From an uncultured Desulfosarcina sp. (GTDB lineage Bacteria; Desulfobacterota; Desulfobacteria; Desulfobacterales; Desulfosarcinaceae), in contig NZ_OY764190.1 in assembly GCF_963668215.1 (NCBI RefSeq), positions 186,001 to 250,000 of the forward strand: 64,000 nt of DNA, read 5' to 3'. Shown here piece after piece: positions 45,803 through 53,369 of this stretch (position 1 is its first letter; the number at the start of each line of letters is the position of its first letter). The position numbers were made by a program, and so were the translations under genes. The notes under the pieces were generated by a model, which was given only the letters and a program-made list of their open reading frames with translations, was not told the DNA's origin and did not search any database.

Positions 45803-47461
45803 TCAGGAGCACTCCTCATTTTTCAACGAGCAGGCCGAGAGAATCTGGTCCGGAAGGGAGTTGTCCCGGTAGACGGTGATGCCTTTCAAATTCATGTCCG
45901 CCGCCTCTATAAACAAGTCTCTGACTTGATCTTCGGTGATGTTTTCAGGAAGATTTACCGTCTTGGAAACGGCGTTGTCCGTATATTTCTGGAAAGCCGC
46001 CTGAATCTTCAGGTGCCAGTGGGGCGAAACCTCCCAGGCAGTCTGAAAGATCCCGGGATCGATTAGCCGTCCCTCTTGCTGGCAGCGGGCGTATATGGGA
46101 TGCTTGTCCATAAAAATCTCATCGCCGATGCGGCGCTGCACTTCGAAGGCGAACACGGGCTCGACGCTGCTGCTCGCGCCGGCCAGAAGGCTGATGGTGC
46201 CGGTGGGCGCCACGGTGGTCAGGGTGGCGTTGCGGCGTCTTTTGACGCCCCGGTCCGGAAACACGCTCTGGTGAAAGGCCGGGAAACTGCCTCGCCTGGC
46301 GGCCAGTTCGCCCGAAGCGGCCACGGCGGACCGCTGGATGCGGGACATGATCTCTTCGGCCAGGGCCACGGCACGCTCACTCTGATAGGGAATGCCGAGA
46401 AGAATCAGCATGTCGGCAAATCCCATCACACCCAGGCCGATCTTGCGGTTCATACGGCTCCACTCCTCGGTCTGGGGAACGGGGTGGCGGTTGACCTCCA
46501 CCACATTGTCCAGAAAATGAACGGCCAGGTGGACCAGCGATTCCAGTTTTTCGAAATCGACGGCCTCGCCGTCCACGACCCGATTCAGGTTGATCGATCC
46601 CAGGGTGCACGATTCATACGGCAACAGCGGCTGCTCTCCGCACGGATTGGTCGCCTCCAGCCTTCCGATCGCCGGCGTGGGATTGGCCCGGTTGATGCGG
46701 TCCAGGAAAAGGATGCCGGGATCGCCGGTCTCCCAGGCGCTGCGGGCCATCTCGTCAAGCAGTTCGGCGGCCGAAAGGCGGTCGACCACCGCACCGGTTC
46801 TCGGGTGAATCAGCGGATAGTCGCGGCCGGCCTTGGCGCAGGCAATGAATCCGTCGTCCACCGCAACCGAAAGGTTGAAATTGCTCAGCAGCCGGCGGTC
46901 GCGCTTCACGGCGACAAATTCCCGGATGTCCGGGTGGCTCACCGGCAGCACCCCCATGTTGGCGCCGGGCCGCACCCGGTTGCGGTCGATGAGATGGGTG
47001 GCGGCATCGAACAGCTGCATGAAAGATACCGGCCCCCCGGTCACGCCGGAAGCCGGAAAAATGGTGTCCCCGGAGGGGCGCAGCCGGCCAAAGGAAAATC
47101 CGGTTCCGCCGCCGGTGCGGTGAATCAGGGCGCTGTCCTTGAGGCTCTGGAAAATGGACTCCAGATTATCCTCCACCGGCAGCACAAAGCAGGCGGCCAG
47201 CTGGCCCAGGGGCCGTCCGGCATTCATCAGGCAGGGAGAGTTGGGCAGAAACGAGAGCGAAGTCAAAGCTTCCTCGAAGCGGGCCGCCGTCTTGCGAACG
47301 CTGGCCCCGGCATCGAACAGGCGGTCCGCCCCGGCCACGACCCCGGCGACCCGTGAAAACAGTTCGTCCGGCGTCTCGATAATCTCTCCACGGTAGTTGC
47401 GGGCCAGATACCGTTTTTCCAGCACTTCTCTGGCCAGGGGGGTGAAGTTGCAGATCGTCAT
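45803..47461 (-). CDS. nrdJ: Adenosylcobalamin-dependent ribonucleotide reductase (class II)
   Basis: A 552-residue class II reductase, which makes deoxyribonucleotides with a B12-generated thiyl radical and needs no oxygen. Landmarks are LSFLPNSPCLMNAGRPLGQL, HRTGGGTGFSFGRLRPSGD, the NPCGEQPLLPYESCTLGSIN active-site loop (radical Cys in NPCGEQ), and TLTTVAPTGTISLLAGAS for substrate binding. The C-terminal CSLKNEEC may hold the redox-active Cys pair. The protein is of the shorter NrdJ type, without a long zinc-ribbon tail. AGGTGG precedes the ATG. I saw no cobalamin riboswitch in the 89-base upstream gap. Confidence 0.95.
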   Translation of the reverse strand: MTICNFTPLAREVLEKRYLARNYRGEIIETPDELFSRVAGVVAGADRLFDAGASVRKTAARFEEALTSLSFLPNSPCLMNAGRPLGQLAACFVLPVEDNLESIFQSLKDSALIHRTGGGTGFSFGRLRPSGDTIFPASGVTGGPVSFMQLFDAATHLIDRNRVRPGANMGVLPVSHPDIREFVAVKRDRRLLSNFNLSVAVDDGFIACAKAGRDYPLIHPRTGAVVDRLSAAELLDEMARSAWETGDPGILFLDRINRANPTPAIGRLEATNPCGEQPLLPYESCTLGSINLNRVVDGEAVDFEKLESLVHLAVHFLDNVVEVNRHPVPQTEEWSRMNRKIGLGVMGFADMLILLGIPYQSERAVALAEEIMSRIQRSAVAASGELAARRGSFPAFHQSVFPDRGVKRRRNATLTTVAPTGTISLLAGASSSVEPVFAFEVQRRIGDEIFMDKHPIYARCQQEGRLIDPGIFQTAWEVSPHWHLKIQAAFQKYTDNAVSKTVNLPENITEDQVRDLFIEAADMNLKGITVYRDNSLPDQILSACSLKNEECS

Positions 47462-47550
47462 CGTTCCACCTATTTTCCTTTATGGACGCATCGGCAAACT
47501 CGGATCGACTTTGACATTTTCCTGCCTGCCTAAGATACTATGAAACCATC

Positions 47551-48264
47551 GTGAGAGAAACCCCAACCATCCTTCGATGCTTCGGCATCGTCGGCTGCAT
47601 CCTCCTGCTGGCTGCCTTTTACGGCTGCACCGGATTGCCGGATTACGCCCTGCCCCACAGCGGGGCGGCGATGGCCGACCCGGCCATGCTCGATGAAGCC
47701 TTTACCTACCGCCAACTGACCCGGTCGGATTTCAGGGCGCCGGCCCTGCCGGCCGATCAGGCCGCCCACGCGTCCGCCATCAACGCCCACACCTGCGCCC
47801 GCATCCGACCGACAAAAGATTCCCGCTTTACCGTCGTGCGCACCCGCTATAACGATTCGGTCGTGTACATCGGCAGCATCGAAAAGATCCGTTTTGCGGG
47901 CATCATGATCCCGGGCTGCAGCTGGTGGAACCCGGCCCTGCCGGCAGGCAGACATGCCTACGTCCTGCAGCACGAACAGATCCACTTTGCCCTGGTCGAA
48001 CTGGCCGCCCGCCGCCTGACGGCCGATATCCGGGAGGAAGCCCGATCCTTCATGACCATCCAGCCCACGCAAGAAGCGGCCAGGACGGAAATCGCCGCCA
48101 CGGTCAACCAATGGATTCGATCGGCCATGGAGGCATCGCTGGAGACGCATACCGCGTTCGACAACGATACGTCCCTGTTTTACAGCCCGGGATGGCAGCA
48201 ATGGTGGCAGGATAAGGTCGAAAAGCAGTTGGCCGCCGAAGCCGATCCCGCCAATGAAAAATAG
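47551..48264 (+). CDS. Lipoprotein with HExxH motif (DUF922-like)
   Basis: A 237-residue exported protein with a lipoprotein-type signal (CILLLAAFYGC). The mature domain contains LQHEQIHFALVELAARRL, an HExxH zinc-protease-like motif in the setting seen in DUF922 proteins. Two Cys residues (THTCARIRP and IPGCSWW) could form a disulfide. It could be a periplasmic metallopeptidase, but no activity is shown for the family. The start is GTG at 47551; no clear ribosome site is visible. It diverges from nrdJ. Confidence 0.72.
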   Translation: MRETPTILRCFGIVGCILLLAAFYGCTGLPDYALPHSGAAMADPAMLDEAFTYRQLTRSDFRAPALPADQAAHASAINAHTCARIRPTKDSRFTVVRTRYNDSVVYIGSIEKIRFAGIMIPGCSWWNPALPAGRHAYVLQHEQIHFALVELAARRLTADIREEARSFMTIQPTQEAARTEIAATVNQWIRSAMEASLETHTAFDNDTSLFYSPGWQQWWQDKVEKQLAAEADPANEK

Positions 48265-48301
48265 AAAAGAGAAGGCCTCGGGGCCGGCCAGGTCGTTCGT
48301 A

Positions 48302-50284
48302 TTACGCCGTGGCCTCGTCCACCAGCTGTGCGATATCCCTGACCGCCACATCCGCATCCCTGTCCAGCAAGCCGTCGGAGAGCATGGTGGCGCAAAACGG
48401 GCAGGCCGTTGCCACGGTGGCCGCCCCGGTGGCGATCACCTCCGCGGCCCGCTCCACGTTGATGCGCTTTCCCAAATTCTCCTCCATGAACATGCGGCCG
48501 CCGCCGGCACCGCAGCAGAATCCGTTTTCGCGGATGCGTTGCATCTCGGCCAGCTGTCCGTTGTTCATGGAGCGCAGCAGGTCGCGGGGCGGCTCGACGA
48601 TGCCGTTCCAGCGGCCCAGGTAGCAGGAGTCGTGGAAAGTCAGCGCCCCCAGGTCCTTGCCATTGGGTTTCAACCGCCCCTGCCGATGCAGGTCGAAGAG
48701 CAGCTCGGCATGGCTGACCACCGGATAGCGGGCGTCGAACTGCAGATACTCGTTTTTGATGATGTTGAAGCAGTGGGGGCAGCCGGTGAGAATTCTCTTG
48801 GGCTTGTACTGGTTGAACACTTCGGCGTTCTGCTGCATCAGCATCTGGGCCAGATACTCGTTGCCGGCCCGGCGGGCCATATCGCCGTTGCAGGCCTCTT
48901 CCGGCCCCAGGATGGCGAAGTCGACGCCGGCGCGCTGCAGCACCCGCGCCAGGGCCCGGGAGATCTTCCTGCCCCGTTCATCGAAGGAGCCGGCGCAGCC
49001 CACAAACCAGAGCAGTTCGGCCTCGGGACGATCGCTCATCAGCGGCACGTCCATGTCCTTAGCCCAGTCGGCCCGGCTGTCGGCGCCAAAGCCCCAGGGA
49101 TTGGCCTGGTTTTCGAGGTTGTTGAAAGTCTCTATCAATTCCTGGGGGAACGTGGCGTGGGTCAGCACCATGGCCCGTCGAATCTCCACGATTTTCCGGA
49201 CATGCTCGATGGCGGCGGGGCAACCGTCCTGACAGGCGCCGCATGTGGTGCAGGACCAGATTGCGTCTTCCCCGATCGTTTCGAACAGGTTTGCTTCCGG
49301 ATGCCGTTCGGCGATGTCGCCAAGCACATCGACTACCCGCATGGGTGAAAGGGGTTTGTCCGTGCTATATGCCGGGCACCGCTCCTGGCAGCGCATGCAG
49401 GCGGTACAGGCATCGGTATCGAAAATATCTTTCCAGGTCAGCTCATGAATATGGGTCGCACCAAAGGTCTCGGCATTTTCATCCTCGAGATCGAGTTTGT
49501 CGAGCGTCGCCTTTGGTTCAAGGGATTCGAAGACATGATTCAGGCCGGTTGTCACGACATGCTTGAGTCGAGTGAACGGAATCAGCACGATAAAGCCGGC
49601 AACCAATGCCAGATGAAGCCACCACATGGCCAGATGCAGTCCCCGAAGCCCTGCTTCATCGACATGCGACAGCGGCATGGCCACCAGCAGCCCCACGGGA
49701 GACCAGAAAGACAGCGGTGTTCCCATCTCGGTAACGGCTATCCGGAGCCCTTCGACCCCAAAACCGGTTACCAGAATGGCCAATAGAACACCATGGGCGG
49801 CCGTATCGAGCCGGGTGATGGCCATGCCGTCCGGCGCGGTATATCGACGGACCAGCAATCCCACCAGCATGACCAGGCACAGGAACCCGGCAATATCAAG
49901 GGAGAGTGAAAAAAACAGGTAGACGGTTCCGGCAAGGAATTTCACGTTAAACCAGGGAGCGGTGACATCAACCTGAACAAAAACCAGGATGGTTCCAATT
50001 GTCAGAACGGTAAATCCCCAGAAAAAAAGCCCGTGCGCCACCCCGGGCCATCGCTGCTGGATGACGTGTTTTTGCGAGAAGAGAACTTTCATCGCACGGC
50101 GAATACGTTCATTCAACCGGTCGGTTCTGTCCAGCGGGAGTCCCTGTTTATAGATCTGAATTCTCAGCAAAAACCTTCTGACCATTGCCCCAAGGGCGAT
50201 GATCATCAACGCGTACATCGGGATCAGCGTTGCCGCACCATGGCCCACATTCCAGTAAATTTCTCGGGTCAAGTCCATTGGCAT
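48302..50284 (-). CDS. Membrane heterodisulfide-reductase-type Fe-S oxidoreductase (ETF:menaquinone oxidoreductase-like)
   Basis: A 660-residue fusion. The N-terminal ~250 residues are a NarI-like membrane subunit with about five or six transmembrane helices and His residues that could bind haem b. Two 4Fe-4S motifs follow (CTACMRCQERCP and CTTCGACQDGCP), then two CCG domains (LTGCPHCFNII, and CCGAGGGRMFME near the end) as in HdrD and DgcB. Such proteins take electrons from ETF and reduce menaquinone. The gene lies 90 bases behind the RpiR regulator and divergent from the soxBDAG-etfBA genes, which makes it the likely membrane acceptor for them. ATG at 50284 or 50278 are both possible. Confidence 0.88.
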   Translation of the reverse strand: MPMDLTREIYWNVGHGAATLIPMYALMIIALGAMVRRFLLRIQIYKQGLPLDRTDRLNERIRRAMKVLFSQKHVIQQRWPGVAHGLFFWGFTVLTIGTILVFVQVDVTAPWFNVKFLAGTVYLFFSLSLDIAGFLCLVMLVGLLVRRYTAPDGMAITRLDTAAHGVLLAILVTGFGVEGLRIAVTEMGTPLSFWSPVGLLVAMPLSHVDEAGLRGLHLAMWWLHLALVAGFIVLIPFTRLKHVVTTGLNHVFESLEPKATLDKLDLEDENAETFGATHIHELTWKDIFDTDACTACMRCQERCPAYSTDKPLSPMRVVDVLGDIAERHPEANLFETIGEDAIWSCTTCGACQDGCPAAIEHVRKIVEIRRAMVLTHATFPQELIETFNNLENQANPWGFGADSRADWAKDMDVPLMSDRPEAELLWFVGCAGSFDERGRKISRALARVLQRAGVDFAILGPEEACNGDMARRAGNEYLAQMLMQQNAEVFNQYKPKRILTGCPHCFNIIKNEYLQFDARYPVVSHAELLFDLHRQGRLKPNGKDLGALTFHDSCYLGRWNGIVEPPRDLLRSMNNGQLAEMQRIRENGFCCGAGGGRMFMEENLGKRINVERAAEVIATGAATVATACPFCATMLSDGLLDRDADVAVRDIAQLVDEATA

Positions 50285-50374
50285 CTCGAATTTATGGGTC
50301 ACATGACATCGCCGGACGTTCTGCGGCTGACGCCTCGCGGACGCCAACCATGGCAGCGGTTTACGTTACTGCAG

Positions 50375-51268
50375 TCAGTCCAACCGCTCCGTGTGCATAT
50401 CGAACAGAATATCGTTTTCGCGGTAGATCTGCTCGAGCCGGTCCTGGTGCTTCTTCAGTTCATCGCCGTCGCGGCCGGCCAGCTCCTGGATCAGGTAGTC
50501 GACGACGCAGGAGATCGCCGTGGCGTAGCCCACCAGCGGGAACGATTTGGTGGGAGCGACCAGGTGACGGTGGGCAAAGGGGATCAGTGGGCAAAGGGCG
50601 CTGTCGGTGATCACGAAAAGCGTGTGCCCCAGCCGCCGGGCCACCTTCCCCAGCCGGATCAGTTCGGTGGGGTAGCGCGAGATGGCGAAAAGAATCACCA
50701 GGCTCTCGACGGGCGCGTTGTTGAGCCAGTCGATGGCGGCCGAGTCGCTGCCCTTGATAAGGGTGACGCCCTTGCGCACTTTGGTGAGGGACCAGCCCAG
50801 ATAGTAGGCAAAGGTGTAGGAAATGCGCGATCCCACCACGCAGACGCTGGGGGCCGTCTGGAGCCGGTCGGCAAACGCGCTCAGCGCCTCGGCGTCAATA
50901 TGCTTGTATAGCTGTCGGAGATTGTTCATCTCTTCCAAAACGATGCGGTGAAAACGGTCGCCGGCGGGGCCGGTCATAAAGTCCAGTTCGACCCGCTCCG
51001 GCAGGGAAAGGCCGGTATCCACGTGATCGCGGAGGGCCTGCAGAAAATCGCCGTACCCCTCGTAGCCGAGCTGGCTGACAAAGCGCACCACGGTGGCCTC
51101 GCTCACCCGGGTGGTCTCGGCCAGCTCCTTGGTGGTCATGAAAACGGCCTTGCGGGGATACTGGAGAATATAATTGCCCAGGATGCGGCCCTTGGGCGTC
51201 AGAGCGTCCATGTGGGCCATAATGGTATCGATCACGGATTGGGTTGGGCCTTCGACCATGCCTGCCAT
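50375..51268 (-). CDS. RpiR-family transcriptional regulator
   Basis: A 297-residue regulator with an N-terminal RpiR helix-turn-helix (TTKELAETTRVSEATVVRFV then SQLGYEGY) and a C-terminal SIS domain (about 125-265), which in this family binds a small effector, usually a sugar phosphate. I chose ATG at 51268 because GAGGAG lies ahead of it; an upstream ATG at 51319 lacks one. It sits divergent to soxB and immediately upstream of the HdrD-like gene, so it is the likely regulator of the sarcosine locus. TGTTTCATT repeats in the shared upstream region are candidate operators. Confidence 0.9.
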   Translation of the reverse strand: MAGMVEGPTQSVIDTIMAHMDALTPKGRILGNYILQYPRKAVFMTTKELAETTRVSEATVVRFVSQLGYEGYGDFLQALRDHVDTGLSLPERVELDFMTGPAGDRFHRIVLEEMNNLRQLYKHIDAEALSAFADRLQTAPSVCVVGSRISYTFAYYLGWSLTKVRKGVTLIKGSDSAAIDWLNNAPVESLVILFAISRYPTELIRLGKVARRLGHTLFVITDSALCPLIPFAHRHLVAPTKSFPLVGYATAISCVVDYLIQELAGRDGDELKKHQDRLEQIYRENDILFDMHTERLD

Positions 51269-51310
51269 ATCTGCTGCTCCTCTTTCATTGATGTCACCAA
51301 GAGATAGTAC

Positions 51311-51429
51311 ATGTTTCATTGATTTTCAAGTTATTATTTACATTTAAATACAACATATTATCTTTTTCCAATTGGTCTTTTTGCAACTTTTGTTTCATTA
51401 AATAATTTTGCTATTGACATATTTCATTT
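51311..51429. promoter_or_regulatory. AT-rich control region with TGTTTCATT repeats
   Basis: TGTTTCATT occurs at 51311 and 51391, with a variant TATTTCATT at 51420. All are direct repeats inside a strikingly AT-rich stretch between the divergent rpiR and soxB genes. The spacing (80 and 29 bases) is near multiples of a DNA turn. They are candidate RpiR sites. A TTGACA box lies at 51414-51419, but I could not find a matching -10. The remaining DNA to 51677 shows nothing I recognise. Confidence 0.45.
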
Positions 51430-51677
51430 CATTTGCGACGTGTGGGAGACGGATACTGTTTTTTGACCGCTTTACGGCTCGATTGCGGAGCCATTTTCCA
51501 CCCACCTTAACGAGTGCCCAAACAGAAATAGGTAAATTTGGTTGAGATCGAGACTCACGAAAACTTTTGCCGCAGTTATCTGGTTGATATTTCGAGGATA
51601 AAATTTTTCGTGCAACAAAGATATCGAGCAAACTGGCCATTTCTGGTTGGCGCTAACGAATCATGTTGGGAGAATAT

Positions 51678-52901
51678 ATGTTCTGGAAATCCAAGCCCCT
51701 GTGGGGCAAAAAGCCCGGGCTGAAGTCCAGCTACGATGCCGTGATCATCGGCGGCGGCCTTCACGGCCTGGCCACGGCCTACTACCTGGCCAAAGAGCAG
51801 GGCATCAGGAATGTGGCCATCATCGAAAAGCGTTACATCGGATTCGGCGGGGCCGGGCGCAACACGGCCATCGTGCGGGCCAACCAGCGCACCCAGTACA
51901 ATGTCCCCTTGTATAAGGTCGCCCTGGACCTGTGGCCGGTGCTCACCAGGGAGTTGGACTTCAACCTGATGTTCAACAACTGCGGCAACCTCAACCTGAT
52001 GCACAGCGAAGCGGCCATGAAGGCGGCCCGCATGACCATCGCCACGGCCCAGTTCCACGGCGTGGAGAGCCACCTCATCGACGCCAAACAGGCCAAGGAG
52101 CTGGTGCCGGCCCTGAACATCTCCGAAGACATCACCTTTCCCATCCATGGCGCCATGTTCCATCCCCCCGGCGGCATCGTGCGCCACGACGCCGTGGTCT
52201 GGGGGCTGGCCAAGGGGTGCGCCAGGCATGGGGTGCACATCCACCAGCAGACCGAGGCCACGGCCATTCACACCGAAGGCGGCAAAATCACCGGCGTTTC
52301 CACCTCCCGCGGCCGGATCGCCACCAAACAGGTGCTGGTGTCCGCCGGCGGATACAGCGCCGGCATCATCAACCGGATGCTGGGCATCAAGCTACCCATC
52401 AGCGTGCTCACCATTCAGGCCATGGTCACCCAGCCGCTGAAACCGATTCTCAACCATGTGGTCTCCTCCGGCGCCTATCACTGCTACGCCAACCAGACCC
52501 TCAAGGGAGAAATCGCCACCGGCGCCCACATGGACCAGTGGCCCAACTACACGACCCAGAACACGGCCCACTATATCAAACACCAGGCCGAATCCCTGTC
52601 CGACTGGCTGCCCTGCCTGCGCGGCGTCAAATTCATGCGCATCTGGGGCGGCCTGGCCGACATGACCCCGGATATGGCCCCCATCATGGACGGCAACGAT
52701 CCCATCGACGGATTCTACATGGACTGCGGCTGGGGTTATTTCGGATTCAAATCGTGCAGCGCCGCGGGCAAATACATGGCCGAGTACATGGCCACCGGCA
52801 ACTGTCCGGACATGCTCAAACCGTTCAACCTACGCCGCTACGAGAACCATGAACTGATGGGCGAGACGGCGGCGCTGGTGAGCTACACCCCAGACAACTG
52901 A
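51678..52901 (+). CDS. soxB: Sarcosine oxidase/dehydrogenase, beta subunit
   Basis: A 407-residue DAO-fold flavoprotein, the catalytic subunit that oxidises sarcosine. The FAD motif is AVIIGGGLHGLATAYYLA. GGIVRHDAVVWGLAKG matches the covalent-FMN segment of heterotetrameric sarcosine oxidases, with His170 as the expected attachment residue. GAGRNTAIVRANQRTQ and a C-terminal CGWGYFGFKSCSAAGK are also typical. ATG at 51678 is preceded by GGGAG at seven bases; ATG at 51663 has no signal. It is the first gene of soxB-soxD-soxA-soxG, the same order as in Corynebacterium. Reaction: sarcosine plus acceptor gives glycine and a methylene unit, passed to SoxA and folate. Confidence 0.95.
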   Translation: MFWKSKPLWGKKPGLKSSYDAVIIGGGLHGLATAYYLAKEQGIRNVAIIEKRYIGFGGAGRNTAIVRANQRTQYNVPLYKVALDLWPVLTRELDFNLMFNNCGNLNLMHSEAAMKAARMTIATAQFHGVESHLIDAKQAKELVPALNISEDITFPIHGAMFHPPGGIVRHDAVVWGLAKGCARHGVHIHQQTEATAIHTEGGKITGVSTSRGRIATKQVLVSAGGYSAGIINRMLGIKLPISVLTIQAMVTQPLKPILNHVVSSGAYHCYANQTLKGEIATGAHMDQWPNYTTQNTAHYIKHQAESLSDWLPCLRGVKFMRIWGGLADMTPDMAPIMDGNDPIDGFYMDCGWGYFGFKSCSAAGKYMAEYMATGNCPDMLKPFNLRRYENHELMGETAALVSYTPDN

Positions 52902-52924
52902 TGAAGGGTAAAAAGACGGCATCA

Positions 52925-53052
52925 CCCCTCACCCCGGCCCTCTCCCCTCAATGGGAGAGGGGGGCGCGACAGGCAACGATTTCTAAATACTGTACGCCTG
53001 GCTCCTGACAACGTCCCCTCGCCCCTTTGGGGAGAGGGACAGGGTGAGGGGG
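52925..53052. repeat. Nested inverted repeats between soxB and soxD
   Basis: CCCCTCACCC at 52925 pairs with GGGTGAGGGG ending at 53052. Inside lie two hairpins: CCCTCTCCCCTC/GGGAGAGGGG at about 52938-52963 and CCCCTCGCCCC/GGGGAGAGGG at about 53015-53040. The composition resembles CCCTCACCCC...GGGTGAGGG intergenic repeats common in many genomes. It may modulate the ratio of soxB to downstream gene expression. Confidence 0.7.
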
Positions 53053-53108
53053 AATGAAGCAGAATTTCAAATGAGAAAAAACATCTCTCGAAAATAAGGA
53101 GATTCGAT

Positions 53109-53369
53109 ATGGCCTTAACACTCACCTGCCCCATCTGCGGCAAACGCAACGGATACGAATTCCGTTACGGAGGAGAAGACAAGGGGCCGCGCCCGGCCGA
53201 GGAAGGCCTGACGCCGGCGGCCTGGTGCGACTATGTCCATATGAACAAATGCACGGCCGGCGTCCAGAAGGAGTGGTGGTTTCACCGCGACGGATGCGGA
53301 GCATGGTTCACCACCTGGCGCGACACAACCAAAAACATCGAAGTGAAACCACCGGAGGCGAGCAAATGA
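53109..53369 (+). CDS. soxD: Sarcosine oxidase/dehydrogenase, delta subunit
   Basis: An 86-residue zinc-binding subunit. CPICGKRN begins the zinc site, RYGGEDKGPRP matches the family EF.YGGE..RP core, and WWFHRDGCGAWFTTWRDT is the conserved C-terminal block with the remaining His/Cys ligands. It stabilises the SoxA-SoxB complex in the heterotetramer. It overlaps soxA by four bases (ATGA), so the two are translationally coupled. Length is normal for the family. Confidence 0.95.
   Translation: MALTLTCPICGKRNGYEFRYGGEDKGPRPAEEGLTPAAWCDYVHMNKCTAGVQKEWWFHRDGCGAWFTTWRDTTKNIEVKPPEASK

Noticed and set aside
47462..47550. Possible cobalamin riboswitch before nrdJ
   Set aside because: The gap is only 89 bases and contains no B12-box-like sequence.
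51414..51419. TTGACA as the -35 box of soxB
   Set aside because: No acceptable -10 box occurs at 16-18 bases, and the gene start is about 260 bases away.
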